From positions 2,356,001 through 2,420,000 of the forward strand of contig NZ_CP096884.1 in NCBI RefSeq assembly GCF_023273855.1: 64,000 nucleotides of DNA. The letters are read 5' to 3'. The notes under the pieces were generated by a model, which saw nothing but the letters and a program-made list of their open reading frames with translations, ran no database searches and had not been told where the DNA came from. The DNA is from Seonamhaeicola sp. ML3 (GTDB taxonomy: Bacteria > Bacteroidota > Bacteroidia > Flavobacteriales > Flavobacteriaceae). Within the stretch, counting starts at the first letter, position 1. Each line of letters begins with the position of its first letter. The position numbers were made by a program, and so were the translations under genes. Below, one piece after another: positions 10,118-20,050 of this stretch.

Positions 10118-13100
10118 ATGAGAACTATTTTTTCTATTCTTTCGCTGGCGTTTTTAATGCTAGTTTCTTGCGCTAATCAAGAAAAAACAACAAGTGCAAA
10201 TTTTAATGATAATTGGCTTTTTATCTTAGATGAAGACCAAGAAGAGTTCTCTCAGGAAGAACTAGATGATAGTTCATGGACTAATCTAGATTTACCTCAC
10301 GATTGGTCTTTCGAAAAAGGTGTGCGTAAAGGAGGCGACCAAGGTCAAGGTGGTGGATATCACGATGGAGGCATTGGTTGGTACCGTAAGTACTTCGATG
10401 TTTCAAAAGAAAGCTTGTCTAAAACAACGTACATCAATTTTGATGGGGTATATATGAACAGCGAAGTTTGGATAAATGGAAATCATTTGGGTAAAAGACC
10501 TTACGGGTACATTAGTTTTCGATATGATATTTCAAAATATTTAAAAGCCGGACAAAATACTATTGCCGTTCGAGTGGATAATAGTTTAGAGCCTTCTGCC
10601 CGTTGGTATCACCCTTGTGGTATTTATGCTGGTGTTTCTCTAATTGAAAAGAATCCTACACATATTGAGCTCAATAGCATTTTTGTTACTACGCCAAGCA
10701 TTGCAGCAGATAAGGCTTCTGTAAATGTAAAGCTTAATGTTGTAGGCGCATCGGACAATTTAGAGACTAAGGTTACAATTCTAGGTTCGGATGGTACGAT
10801 TCTAACATCGATAACAAGTGATGTTGAGGCATCAAAATCAGAAGCAAACTTAGAAGTTGAAACCCCTAAGTTATGGAGCCCAGAATCACCAAATTTATAC
10901 AAAGCAGTAACTCAAATTCTTAATGGTGAGGAGGTTTTAGATGAAAAAACTATCGTTTTTGGATTTAAAACTGTAGAGTGGAAAGCCCAAACAGGCTTTT
11001 GGTTAAATGGTGAAAATGTGAAACTGAAAGGTGTTTGCGAACATTGGGAAGGTGGCCCTGTTGGAGGTGCTTGGACGAAGCCTATGTTACGTTGGAAGTT
11101 AAAGTTGCTTAAAGGAATGGGCATAAACGCCATTCGTCCGTCTCATAATCCAGCACCACCTATGTTTTATGATATCTGTGATGAAATTGGATTGTTGGTC
11201 ATGGATGAAATTTTTGATGGTTGGCATAAAAAAGCGGCTCAAGATTATGGAAAACAAGCCTTTGATGAGTGGTGGCAAGCTGATGTAAAAGAATGGATTA
11301 CCAGAGACCGTAATCACCCAAGTATTTTTGTATGGAGTTTAGGTAATGAAACTCATAGTGATGTCGCGCCAGAATTGGTGAGCTTTGGAAAAAGTTTAGA
11401 CCCAACCCGTTTATTTACCTCAGGAGCAGGGAATCCTGAAGATATGGATATTCAGGGGGTGAATGGAGGTTCTGAAACAAAGTCCTTCATTGATAAACAA
11501 AACGAAAAAGAATTAGAGAAACCATTCATTTCTACCGAAGCGCCTCACACTTGGCAAACCAGAGGGTATTACCGCACAACAACTTGGTGGCGCGATAATG
11601 AATTACCGGGAACATACGATTTGCCTAATCTTACGGAAAAAGAAATTTTCTTTTATGAAGGTTTAAATCCTAAAAATTGGAGAAATAGAAAACAACGCTT
11701 TAACTCATCGTATGATAATGCAACGGTGAGAGTTTCAGCAAGAAAATATTGGGAAGTTATGCGCGATACCCCATGGCATAGTGGGCATTTCCGTTGGACA
11801 GGTTTCGATTATTACGGTGAAGCAGGTTTGGTTCATGGTGGTTTACCTTTTAACCTATTTATGGGCGGTGCTCTTGATGTAGCTGGATTTGAAAAAGATT
11901 TATATTATTTTTATAAGAGTCAGTGGACTGAAGAGCCAATGATTCATATGCTACCACATTGGTCGCACCCAAGAATGGAAAAAGGTACTAAAATTCCAGT
12001 TTGGGTCTATTCTAACACAGATGAGGTGGAACTCTTCTTAAATGGTAAATCTCTAGGAAAAGACAAACCAGGAACCGTTTGGAACGAAATGCAATGTGAG
12101 TGGTTAGTGCCTTATGAAGAAGGAACTATAGAAGCAGTTGGCTATATTGATGGAAAAGAAGTAAATAGAACGTCTTTTTCAACAGCAAAACAACCATCTG
12201 CTTTAAAGAATACTGTAAATAAATTAGACGCAGAAGGAGATTTTAGAGCGAGTTATATTTTAACTTCAGAAGGAATGGATGCTGACGATAATTTGAATCC
12301 TTATGCCGAAAATAGAGTTTATTATAATGTTGTTGGTGATGTGGATAAAGTGTCTATGGAAAATGGAAATCCTATAGACCCAACCAGCAGAACAAAAGCC
12401 GATTACAGGAGCATGTTTTTCGGGAAAACCAGATTGTTTTTGGAGGAAGGTCAAAACGCAAAAGAGGCTTCTGTAATTGTAGGTTCAATTCTAGGAGATA
12501 AAGCTTTATATGTTTCGGATGATATTACTATTGATGTACAATCTGTACCCTTATTTGGAAATGATGCTTCCAACGATTTTGAAGTACTTTACACGATAGA
12601 TGGTAAAAACCCAGAAACGGATGGTGTAGCTTACACTCAACCTTTTAAAGTTGAAGACGGTACTACTGTAAAAGCTATTGTAAAACAAAACGGCGTTCTT
12701 GTTTTAACTATGGAAGAAACATTCGGTAAAAACGAAGGTCTTTTCTGGGGAGATGAACATTCTGCAGATATGTGGATTGGCAGAGGCGTTAATATTTCTG
12801 CTGAGGACGGTATTTTAACAGGTTCAGCAAAACCGAGCAGAGGAGCACGTCGTTTTAAAGGTGGTGGCTTTGTGGACTTTAAAGGTGGAGAAGGCTCAAT
12901 TACTTGGTATCAAGAAAATGACGGTGAACCCGGAGATTACAGCATTCGCTTTAGATATATGCACAATAATGAGGGGAAATCGCACCCTATGAAACTCTAT
13001 GTAAATGATGAATACGTTAGGAATATAGAATTCAAAGCCACTGGTGGCTGGGAAAAAGAATGGAAGTTTGTACCCACGATTATCGTACTGCAATCAGGAG

Positions 13101-13168
13101 CTAATAATATCAGATTAGAAACCACAGGAGAGAGCGCACCTTACATTGACGAGTTGTTCATTGATTAA
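10118..13168 (+). CDS. GH2-family glycoside hydrolase with C-terminal chitobiase-like and binding domains, lipoprotein
   Basis: This 1016-residue protein has a lipobox L-V-S-C at Cys18. The sugar-binding jelly roll (about 30-180), Ig-like domain (about 185-290) and TIM barrel follow the GH2 order. L-P-H-D-W near the start and I-R-P-S-H-N-P in the barrel are family hallmarks. Glu411 in G-N-E-T is the acid/base and Glu474 in S-T-E-A-P the likely nucleophile. Residues about 800-870 resemble the chitobiase C-terminal domain (Y-T-I-D-G-K-N-P). The last 140 resemble a CBM6/35-type sandwich. It is first in a tight operon running to 31284, under the shared operator. GH2 members cleave beta-galactosides, beta-mannosides, beta-glucuronides and more, so specificity is open. 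Confidence 0.88.
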   Translation: MRTIFSILSLAFLMLVSCANQEKTTSANFNDNWLFILDEDQEEFSQEELDDSSWTNLDLPHDWSFEKGVRKGGDQGQGGGYHDGGIGWYRKYFDVSKESLSKTTYINFDGVYMNSEVWINGNHLGKRPYGYISFRYDISKYLKAGQNTIAVRVDNSLEPSARWYHPCGIYAGVSLIEKNPTHIELNSIFVTTPSIAADKASVNVKLNVVGASDNLETKVTILGSDGTILTSITSDVEASKSEANLEVETPKLWSPESPNLYKAVTQILNGEEVLDEKTIVFGFKTVEWKAQTGFWLNGENVKLKGVCEHWEGGPVGGAWTKPMLRWKLKLLKGMGINAIRPSHNPAPPMFYDICDEIGLLVMDEIFDGWHKKAAQDYGKQAFDEWWQADVKEWITRDRNHPSIFVWSLGNETHSDVAPELVSFGKSLDPTRLFTSGAGNPEDMDIQGVNGGSETKSFIDKQNEKELEKPFISTEAPHTWQTRGYYRTTTWWRDNELPGTYDLPNLTEKEIFFYEGLNPKNWRNRKQRFNSSYDNATVRVSARKYWEVMRDTPWHSGHFRWTGFDYYGEAGLVHGGLPFNLFMGGALDVAGFEKDLYYFYKSQWTEEPMIHMLPHWSHPRMEKGTKIPVWVYSNTDEVELFLNGKSLGKDKPGTVWNEMQCEWLVPYEEGTIEAVGYIDGKEVNRTSFSTAKQPSALKNTVNKLDAEGDFRASYILTSEGMDADDNLNPYAENRVYYNVVGDVDKVSMENGNPIDPTSRTKADYRSMFFGKTRLFLEEGQNAKEASVIVGSILGDKALYVSDDITIDVQSVPLFGNDASNDFEVLYTIDGKNPETDGVAYTQPFKVEDGTTVKAIVKQNGVLVLTMEETFGKNEGLFWGDEHSADMWIGRGVNISAEDGILTGSAKPSRGARRFKGGGFVDFKGGEGSITWYQENDGEPGDYSIRFRYMHNNEGKSHPMKLYVNDEYVRNIEFKATGGWEKEWKFVPTIIVLQSGANNIRLETTGESAPYIDELFID

Positions 13169-13181
13169 TATCAAATGATAG

Positions 13182-16100
13182 ATGCAAAAAATACTTCAAT
13201 TCGTTCTATTAGTCCTTGTAAGTTTAAATACCTATGCTCAAGTTAATGATGATAAGGAACTAGAGACGAATTTTAAAAATCCACCTCAAGCTTCTAAACC
13301 AAGAACTTGGTATCATGTCAACAGTGGTAATGCCTCAAAAGAAGGTTTTACCAAAGATTTACAAGCTATAAAAGAGGCTGGTATTGGAGGTGTTTTAGTA
13401 TTTAATGTATCTATGGGTTTGCCAGAAGGTGATGTAAAATACAACTCAAAAGAACATCGCGATATTTTAAGCCACGCAGCTAAAGAATGCGAAAAGCTCG
13501 GATTGAGTTTTGGCGTACACAACTGCGATGGCTGGACCTCAAGTGGAGGACCTTGGGTAACTCCCGAAAATGCTATGAAAATAGTAGTGCATAGCGAACA
13601 AATAGTTGAAGGTGGTAAAAATGTAAAAATTAAACTAGCACAACCTCCTCAGCGTCATAACTTTTATAAAGATATTGCTGTAGTTGCTTATCCAACATTG
13701 GCCTCAGAGCTTGATGATGCTAGTTTCCAACCTAAAATCACCTCTTCAAATACCAATTTTAATTCAAGCTTAATAAACGATAATAACATCAACACTTATG
13801 CTGATTTAAGCGCAGGCGAGTGGATACAGTTTGATTATGGCAAATCCAAAACTATACAATCGCTGTCTGTTTTTATCAACAAACGAAAAGGAAAAATTAG
13901 GTTGCTAAAATCTGATGATGGTATCAATTTCACGAAAGTTCATACACCCAATGAAGAACGTATAGGTAAAGACGAGTGCTATTTTTACGACCAGTTTACA
14001 CCCACAACAGCGCGTTATTTTAGAGTTATCACAGATTTAGATACTGGTGTTTATGAGTTGCAACTTTCGGCGAATCATACTTTAGAAAATTATTTGGAAT
14101 TTACTTCATACCGAAAACGAAAATATCCAACAGGAAAACCATCCCCTGAAACTTACATCAAAAAAGAAGATATTTTAGTTTTGACAGACAAAATGGATGA
14201 AGACGGTGTTCTAAAAGTAAAGTTACCAAAGGGAAACTGGACTATTATGCGTTTTGGTTTTACGGCTTCTGGAGCAACTAATGAACCTGCTTCAGACGAA
14301 GGTACTGGTTTGGAAGTAGATAAATTTAGTAAAAAGGCATTAAAAATTCATTATGATGCTTTTGTAGGGAAGTTAATAGAACAAGCTAAAATTGATGCAC
14401 CCAATGCTTTACAATATGTGGAAATTGATAGCTATGAAGTTGGTCCACAAAACTGGACTGATGATATGGAACACATCTTTCAAAAAAGATTTGGTTACGA
14501 TTTCACTCCCTTTTTACCATTGTTTGCTGGGCGATATATAGAAGATAACGAAACCATAGAAGGCGTTTTTTGGGATATGAAACAATTGGTTTCTGATTTA
14601 ATGGCTACCAATTACTTCGATTATTTTACAGAATTATGTCACCAAGATGGATTGATATCTTATGTAGAACCTTATGGTTTTGTAGGGCCATTCAACAGCT
14701 TAGATGCAGGTAGAAGTGCAGATATTCCTATGGGCGAGTTTTGGCTAGGCAAACCCAATAATCACAAACGCGCAGCAGTTTCTTCTGGACATATTTATGA
14801 TAAAAATATCATTTCTGCAGAAGCATTTACAAGTACCAAAAACAATTGGGGTTTTCATCCTGGAATGGCTAAGCAAAAAGGAGATTACGAATGGACAAAC
14901 GGAATTAACGAATACATGTTTCATCGTTTTGCACACCAATCCAACACACATGTAAAACCGGGAATGAGTATGAGTTTTGTGGGTTCTCATATAGACCGCA
15001 CACAAACTTGGTGGGAAAATGGAGGTCCTGAGTGGTTTAACTATTTGGCTAGAGGATCGTATATGTTACGTCAAGGAAATCCTGTGTTAGATTTGTTAGT
15101 TTTTGTGGGAGATAGAGCACCTAACCATGTAGTTCATCAAACTCAAATGCGACCTAAATTGCCAGCAGCTTATAAATACGATTGTGTAAATGCAGATGTA
15201 ATTATCAATCGCTTAAAAGTAGAAAATGGTAAGCTAAAATTACCTAATGGAACAACATATAATGCTTTGGTATTGCAAAGGCATGATGTGATGAATCTAG
15301 AAACTTTAAAAGGCATTGCAAAATTGGCAAAAGATGGGGCTTTAATCATCGGGTCAAAACCGAAAACTTTGGGTGGTTACAACAACACGCAAACAATGAA
15401 AGAGGAGTTCAAAACACTTGTTCAGCAAGTATGGTCTAATAAAAAGACCTACAGTAAAGCGGAATGGGAAACCATATTTGAAGCCAATAACATTCAAAAG
15501 GATTTGATTGTTGAGGGGCAACCCGATTTTAATTATTACCACAGACGAACTGATCATGAAGACATTTACTTCATTTACAATCACAATCAAACAAAACCAG
15601 AAACATTAGATTGTAGTTTTCTGGTAGATGGAAAAGTGCCAGAATTGTGGAATGCAACAACTGGAGAAATTACAAACTTGGGACAATATTATCATAAAGA
15701 CGGTAGAACTAATATTTCACTTCATTTACAACCTCAGGAATCTGTTTTTGTAGTTTTTAGAAATGCTTCAGAAAACAAAAAAAGAATTCTATCTGTAGAA
15801 ACGAAAGCGTCATTAAATCCTTTATTTTCTATTGATGAAGAACATAAATCCATCACAATGGAAGTATTCGAAAACGGAAATTATTCCAGTACATTGAATA
15901 CTTCAGAACAATGGAATGTTTCTATAAACGATATTCCAAAGCCGATTACTATTAATGGAGATTGGACTATAGATTTTAGAGAGGAAGATTTTTATAAAGG
16001 ACAAGTAAAAACGAAAGAACTCTTCGATTGGACAACAAGTAATAATGATAGCATCAAACATTACTCAGGAAATGCTATTTACAAAACTTCGTTTGAAATT

Positions 16101-16559
16101 GATAAAAATCTATTGAATGCTGAAAGACGTTTTCAACTAAACTTAGGAGAAGTTAACGTAATTGCAAAAGTAATTTTAAACGGAAAAGAAGTTGGGTTAA
16201 GTTGGGTAGCACCTCATTATTTTCATATTACTTCAACATTAAAAGAAGGAAAAAACACCTTAGTTGTAGAAGTGACCAACCAGTGGACAAATCGTTTGAT
16301 TGGCGATGAAAAATTACCAAACCAAACAGGCTATGATGTAAGAAGAACTAAAAAAGGTTTTGGAGATGAAGATTATAGAGGGAAGTTTAAAAAAATGCCA
16401 GATTGGTTTCGAAATAATCAACCACTTCCAGAAGGACCCCGTAAAACATTTAGTGCGTATTCGTTCCAAAAAGCTACAGATAAATTATTGCCATCAGGTT
16501 TGTTAGGGCCAGTTACCATTTCTACTTCAAAAATTATAAAGAAAGACATTGCTGAATAA
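13182..16559 (+). CDS. GH106-type alpha-L-rhamnosidase
   Basis: This 1125-residue protein has a Sec signal peptide ending near T-Y-A-Q. The N-terminal P-R-T-W-Y-H-V-N-S-G-N motif, then G-G-V-L-V-F-N and S-S-G-G-P-W-V-T, are characteristic of GH106, a family whose known members release alpha-L-rhamnose. Conserved acids that fit the catalytic pair are Glu419 (D-S-Y-E) and Glu547 (S-A-E-A-F-T); this mapping is my inference. Residues about 180-290 look like an inserted discoidin-type binding domain. A galactose-binding-like sandwich closes the C terminus. It is 13 bp behind the GH2 gene, and its stop overlaps the start of the next GH106 gene by one base, so the pair is translationally coupled. 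Confidence 0.9.
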   Translation: MQKILQFVLLVLVSLNTYAQVNDDKELETNFKNPPQASKPRTWYHVNSGNASKEGFTKDLQAIKEAGIGGVLVFNVSMGLPEGDVKYNSKEHRDILSHAAKECEKLGLSFGVHNCDGWTSSGGPWVTPENAMKIVVHSEQIVEGGKNVKIKLAQPPQRHNFYKDIAVVAYPTLASELDDASFQPKITSSNTNFNSSLINDNNINTYADLSAGEWIQFDYGKSKTIQSLSVFINKRKGKIRLLKSDDGINFTKVHTPNEERIGKDECYFYDQFTPTTARYFRVITDLDTGVYELQLSANHTLENYLEFTSYRKRKYPTGKPSPETYIKKEDILVLTDKMDEDGVLKVKLPKGNWTIMRFGFTASGATNEPASDEGTGLEVDKFSKKALKIHYDAFVGKLIEQAKIDAPNALQYVEIDSYEVGPQNWTDDMEHIFQKRFGYDFTPFLPLFAGRYIEDNETIEGVFWDMKQLVSDLMATNYFDYFTELCHQDGLISYVEPYGFVGPFNSLDAGRSADIPMGEFWLGKPNNHKRAAVSSGHIYDKNIISAEAFTSTKNNWGFHPGMAKQKGDYEWTNGINEYMFHRFAHQSNTHVKPGMSMSFVGSHIDRTQTWWENGGPEWFNYLARGSYMLRQGNPVLDLLVFVGDRAPNHVVHQTQMRPKLPAAYKYDCVNADVIINRLKVENGKLKLPNGTTYNALVLQRHDVMNLETLKGIAKLAKDGALIIGSKPKTLGGYNNTQTMKEEFKTLVQQVWSNKKTYSKAEWETIFEANNIQKDLIVEGQPDFNYYHRRTDHEDIYFIYNHNQTKPETLDCSFLVDGKVPELWNATTGEITNLGQYYHKDGRTNISLHLQPQESVFVVFRNASENKKRILSVETKASLNPLFSIDEEHKSITMEVFENGNYSSTLNTSEQWNVSINDIPKPITINGDWTIDFREEDFYKGQVKTKELFDWTTSNNDSIKHYSGNAIYKTSFEIDKNLLNAERRFQLNLGEVNVIAKVILNGKEVGLSWVAPHYFHITSTLKEGKNTLVVEVTNQWTNRLIGDEKLPNQTGYDVRRTKKGFGDEDYRGKFKKMPDWFRNNQPLPEGPRKTFSAYSFQKATDKLLPSGLLGPVTISTSKIIKKDIAE

Positions 16560-19500
16560 TGAAAAAAATAAGCTACATCTTTATAATAGTTTTGAGTTTT
16601 TGTTTTAGTACTTGTACTGAAAGCACAACTCCGAAGTCAACTTTAGAACAAGGTTTTTACAATCCTCCAAAAGAAGCTAAAGCCAGAACATGGTGGCATT
16701 GGATTAGTGGAAATGTGTCTAAATCTGGAATTACCAAAGATTTAGAAGCGATGAAGGCTGTTGGCATTCAAGAAGCCCAATTATTTAATGTGCATTTGGG
16801 AGCTCCCCAAGGTTCTGTAAAATATTTAAGTGAAGAATGGTTAGATTTATTTGAATTTTCTGCAAAAGAAGCTCAACGTTTAGATTTAGAAATGGCATTT
16901 CACAACAGTGCTGGTTGGTCATCTTCTGGTGGGCCTTGGGTTACAGAAGAAAACGCAATGCAAACTGTCGTTTTTAGCGAACTTACGGTTAAAGGAGGAA
17001 AAACAATCAAACAGACTTTACCAAAACCGAAAACCAAATTTGAGTATTACAAAGACATTGCAGTATTAGCTTTTCCAAAGCCTAAAAAGAGTATAAAGAT
17101 TGATGGTTTAGACTATAAAATGCTTTCTGAACGCATTCGAAATCATTTGTTACCAGATACAAAAGCGATTGAAAAAGAAGCTATTATTCGAAAAGAAACA
17201 ATTATCAATCTAACCTCAAAATTTTCTGATGATGGAGTTTTACATTGGGATGTGCCTAAAGGCGACTGGGTTATTTTACGATTAGGGCATACGCCAATAG
17301 GAACAACCAACAGACCAGCCCCACCAGAAGCCAAAGGCTTAGAGGTAGATAAAATGAGCAAAAAGGCTGTGGATGCCTATTGGAAAGCTGGTATACAACC
17401 TATAATTGACAAATTAGGCGATTTAGTAGGAACAACAGTGAATAATTGTTTGATTGATAGCTACGAAGTAGAAACGACCAATTGGACTACCGGTTTTAAT
17501 ACGCAGTTTGAGAATTTAAGAGGTTACAATTTAACTACATATTTACCAACTTTAGCAGGTTATTACGTAGAAAGTGGAGAAGTTTCAGAACGATTTTTAT
17601 GGGATTTTAGAAGAACTATTGGCGACTTAATCGCAACGAATTATTATGCGCATTTTGGAGAATTATGTCATAAAAACAAGTTGAAATTTTCTGTAGAACC
17701 GTATTGGGGACCTTTCGATAATATGCAAGTGGGTGCTCAAGGTGATATTGTGATGTGCGAATTTTGGAGCGGAGGCTATCCGTTTTTCGATTCACCAAAA
17801 TTTGTGTCATCTATAGCGCATTTGAATGGAAGTTCCATTGTCGGTGCAGAGTCTTTTACAGGAATTGGAGGTTGGGACAAACACCCAGCAAACATAAAGT
17901 CAATTGGAGATAGAGCTTGGGCAGAAGGCATTACACGATTCATTTTTCATACTTACGTGCATCAACCTTGGGATGTAGCTCCTGGTTTGGCCTTAAGTTA
18001 CCATGGTTTTGACTTTAACCGTTTAAATACTTGGTGGAAACAAAGTAAGTCGTATATGGATTACTTAGCACGTTCTCAATATTTGTTACAACAAGGTAAA
18101 AATGTAGCTGATGTTTTAGTATTTACAGGAGAATCATCTCCAAATACAGGCTTTATTAAACCAGAAATTAAAGCCATGGGTTTTGATTATGATTTGATTG
18201 GAGCTAATAAATTAAAAGATTTAACAGTAAAAAACGGAACGATATATTCATCAGTTGGTAATACTTACAATCTTTTGGTATTACCAGAGTCAAATTTTAT
18301 CAAAGAAGAAACTCTACAAAAAATAAAAGAGTTGGTTGATGGTGGAGCAAAAGTAATTGGTAAAAAACCGAGCCAATCGCCAAGTTTAACCAACTATCCA
18401 AATTGCGATGATTCCGTTACAACTTATGTTGATGGATTATGGGGAAGCAACTTGGTAAAAGAGATTTCTATTAAAGAAGCTTTAAACTATAAGACACCTG
18501 ATTTTAAAATTGAAAGTAGTGATCCTTCAGATTTGAGTTTCGTCCATAGAAAAACAGCGGACGCAGACATTTATTTTATAGCGAATGCTAGAAAAGAAGC
18601 CAGAGAAATAACAGTGCGTTTTCGACTTACAGGAAAGCAACCAGAACTTTGGAATTCAGAAAAAGGTACAATAAAAGATGTGGTCGTTTTTAAAGAAAAT
18701 GAAGATGGAACAACAACAGTGCCTTTGCAATTGGGTATGGAAGAATCGGTTTTTGTAGTTTTTCAAAAACCTGTGAATTCGAATCATTTGTTAGAAGTTT
18801 CAACGGAACTAAAATCATCTCAAGTAGCACCGCTCTCTAATTTAGAAATTGTAAAAGCAGAATATGGCACTTTTTTACAAGAAGGTTTGGTAGATATTAC
18901 TGATAAAGTTGCTAACGTAATTAAAGGTAACAAGCTCGATTTTAAAATGAATAGAGCCTTTTGCGATTGCGATCCTGCCATGGGCTACAAAAAGGAGTTC
19001 AGGATGGAGTATCAAATTGGCGATACTAAAAAACAGGTTTATGCAGAAGAACGTGAGCATATAGAAATTCATGCTGGCAATCAAAAATTAAAAGTATTAA
19101 AAGCTGTTTTTGGAAAATTTAAAGCACAAACCATTGGTATTCCTGAGAATTATAAAACGTTTGATGTTACCGATAAAATTAAAAAAGCAGTCAATTCAGA
19201 GACTTATGATATTTTGGTGTCTAATCAATTGATAAACAATATAATTCCTGAAGGCAATAAACCCGTTTTAAAGATTACGTATAAAACGGATGGAGAAGAA
19301 CGTACGTTGTTTATTCCAAAAGGACAACTTTTAAAATTATCTAAAGACAGACCACAACCAACACTAGAATTTGAAGATGGTACAATAAATTGGACAACAC
19401 CTTATGCAGGAAAAGTTAATTATACGCTCGCCTCAGGAGAAACAAAAGTGGTAGAAGTGAAGTCCGTACCAAAACCAATCGATCTATCAAAAGATTGGCA

Positions 19501-20050
19501 AGTTTCATTTCCTATTAATTCAGATAATACAAAAAAAGAAACGTTTCCTTATTTAATATCTTGGACAGCTGTTAATGATGAAGCTATTCAATATTTTTCT
19601 GGAACAGCTTCTTACAAAAAAGATTTTTTCTTGTCTGAAGAAAATTTACAATCGAATACAAGTTTTACTTTAGATTTAGGTAGTGTATCCGTTATTGCAG
19701 AAATCATCATCAATGGAAAAAATGCAGGAGTATTATGGAAAGCCCCTTTTAGAATACCTATTGACGAATTTGTAAAAAAAGGAAAGAATACTTTAGAAAT
19801 TAAAATAGCAAATTTGTGGTCCAATCGATTAATTGGAGATGAAAAACTAAAATTAGACTATCCAAGAAAAGGCAAAAGAGCAAAACCACTTCCAGAGTGG
19901 TTAGAGAATAAAACAGAACGTCAATCAAAAAGAACAACATTTGTAAGTTGGAATCACTATACTAAAAATGACGAATTATCAACTTCAGGATTGTTAGGAC
20001 CGGTTAAGATAATCAGTTCTATAACTAAAAATTTAAATACATTACAATGA
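16559..20050 (+). CDS. GH106-type alpha-L-rhamnosidase, lipoprotein
   Basis: This 1163-residue paralog of the upstream protein has a probable lipobox around Cys19-Thr-Glu. It shares A-R-T-W-W-H-W-I-S-G-N, S-S-G-G-P-W-V-T and the candidate catalytic acids Glu303 (D-S-Y-E) and Glu431 (G-A-E-S-F-T). It lacks the inserted discoidin-like domain but has an extra beta-rich region (about 760-970) before the C-terminal sandwich. Its start overlaps the upstream stop (TAATG) and its stop overlaps the following ATG by 4 bases, which marks a tightly coupled operon. Two adjacent GH106 enzymes suggest cleavage of rhamnose in different linkages or sulfation contexts. Confidence 0.9.
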   Translation: MKKISYIFIIVLSFCFSTCTESTTPKSTLEQGFYNPPKEAKARTWWHWISGNVSKSGITKDLEAMKAVGIQEAQLFNVHLGAPQGSVKYLSEEWLDLFEFSAKEAQRLDLEMAFHNSAGWSSSGGPWVTEENAMQTVVFSELTVKGGKTIKQTLPKPKTKFEYYKDIAVLAFPKPKKSIKIDGLDYKMLSERIRNHLLPDTKAIEKEAIIRKETIINLTSKFSDDGVLHWDVPKGDWVILRLGHTPIGTTNRPAPPEAKGLEVDKMSKKAVDAYWKAGIQPIIDKLGDLVGTTVNNCLIDSYEVETTNWTTGFNTQFENLRGYNLTTYLPTLAGYYVESGEVSERFLWDFRRTIGDLIATNYYAHFGELCHKNKLKFSVEPYWGPFDNMQVGAQGDIVMCEFWSGGYPFFDSPKFVSSIAHLNGSSIVGAESFTGIGGWDKHPANIKSIGDRAWAEGITRFIFHTYVHQPWDVAPGLALSYHGFDFNRLNTWWKQSKSYMDYLARSQYLLQQGKNVADVLVFTGESSPNTGFIKPEIKAMGFDYDLIGANKLKDLTVKNGTIYSSVGNTYNLLVLPESNFIKEETLQKIKELVDGGAKVIGKKPSQSPSLTNYPNCDDSVTTYVDGLWGSNLVKEISIKEALNYKTPDFKIESSDPSDLSFVHRKTADADIYFIANARKEAREITVRFRLTGKQPELWNSEKGTIKDVVVFKENEDGTTTVPLQLGMEESVFVVFQKPVNSNHLLEVSTELKSSQVAPLSNLEIVKAEYGTFLQEGLVDITDKVANVIKGNKLDFKMNRAFCDCDPAMGYKKEFRMEYQIGDTKKQVYAEEREHIEIHAGNQKLKVLKAVFGKFKAQTIGIPENYKTFDVTDKIKKAVNSETYDILVSNQLINNIIPEGNKPVLKITYKTDGEERTLFIPKGQLLKLSKDRPQPTLEFEDGTINWTTPYAGKVNYTLASGETKVVEVKSVPKPIDLSKDWQVSFPINSDNTKKETFPYLISWTAVNDEAIQYFSGTASYKKDFFLSEENLQSNTSFTLDLGSVSVIAEIIINGKNAGVLWKAPFRIPIDEFVKKGKNTLEIKIANLWSNRLIGDEKLKLDYPRKGKRAKPLPEWLENKTERQSKRTTFVSWNHYTKNDELSTSGLLGPVKIISSITKNLNTLQ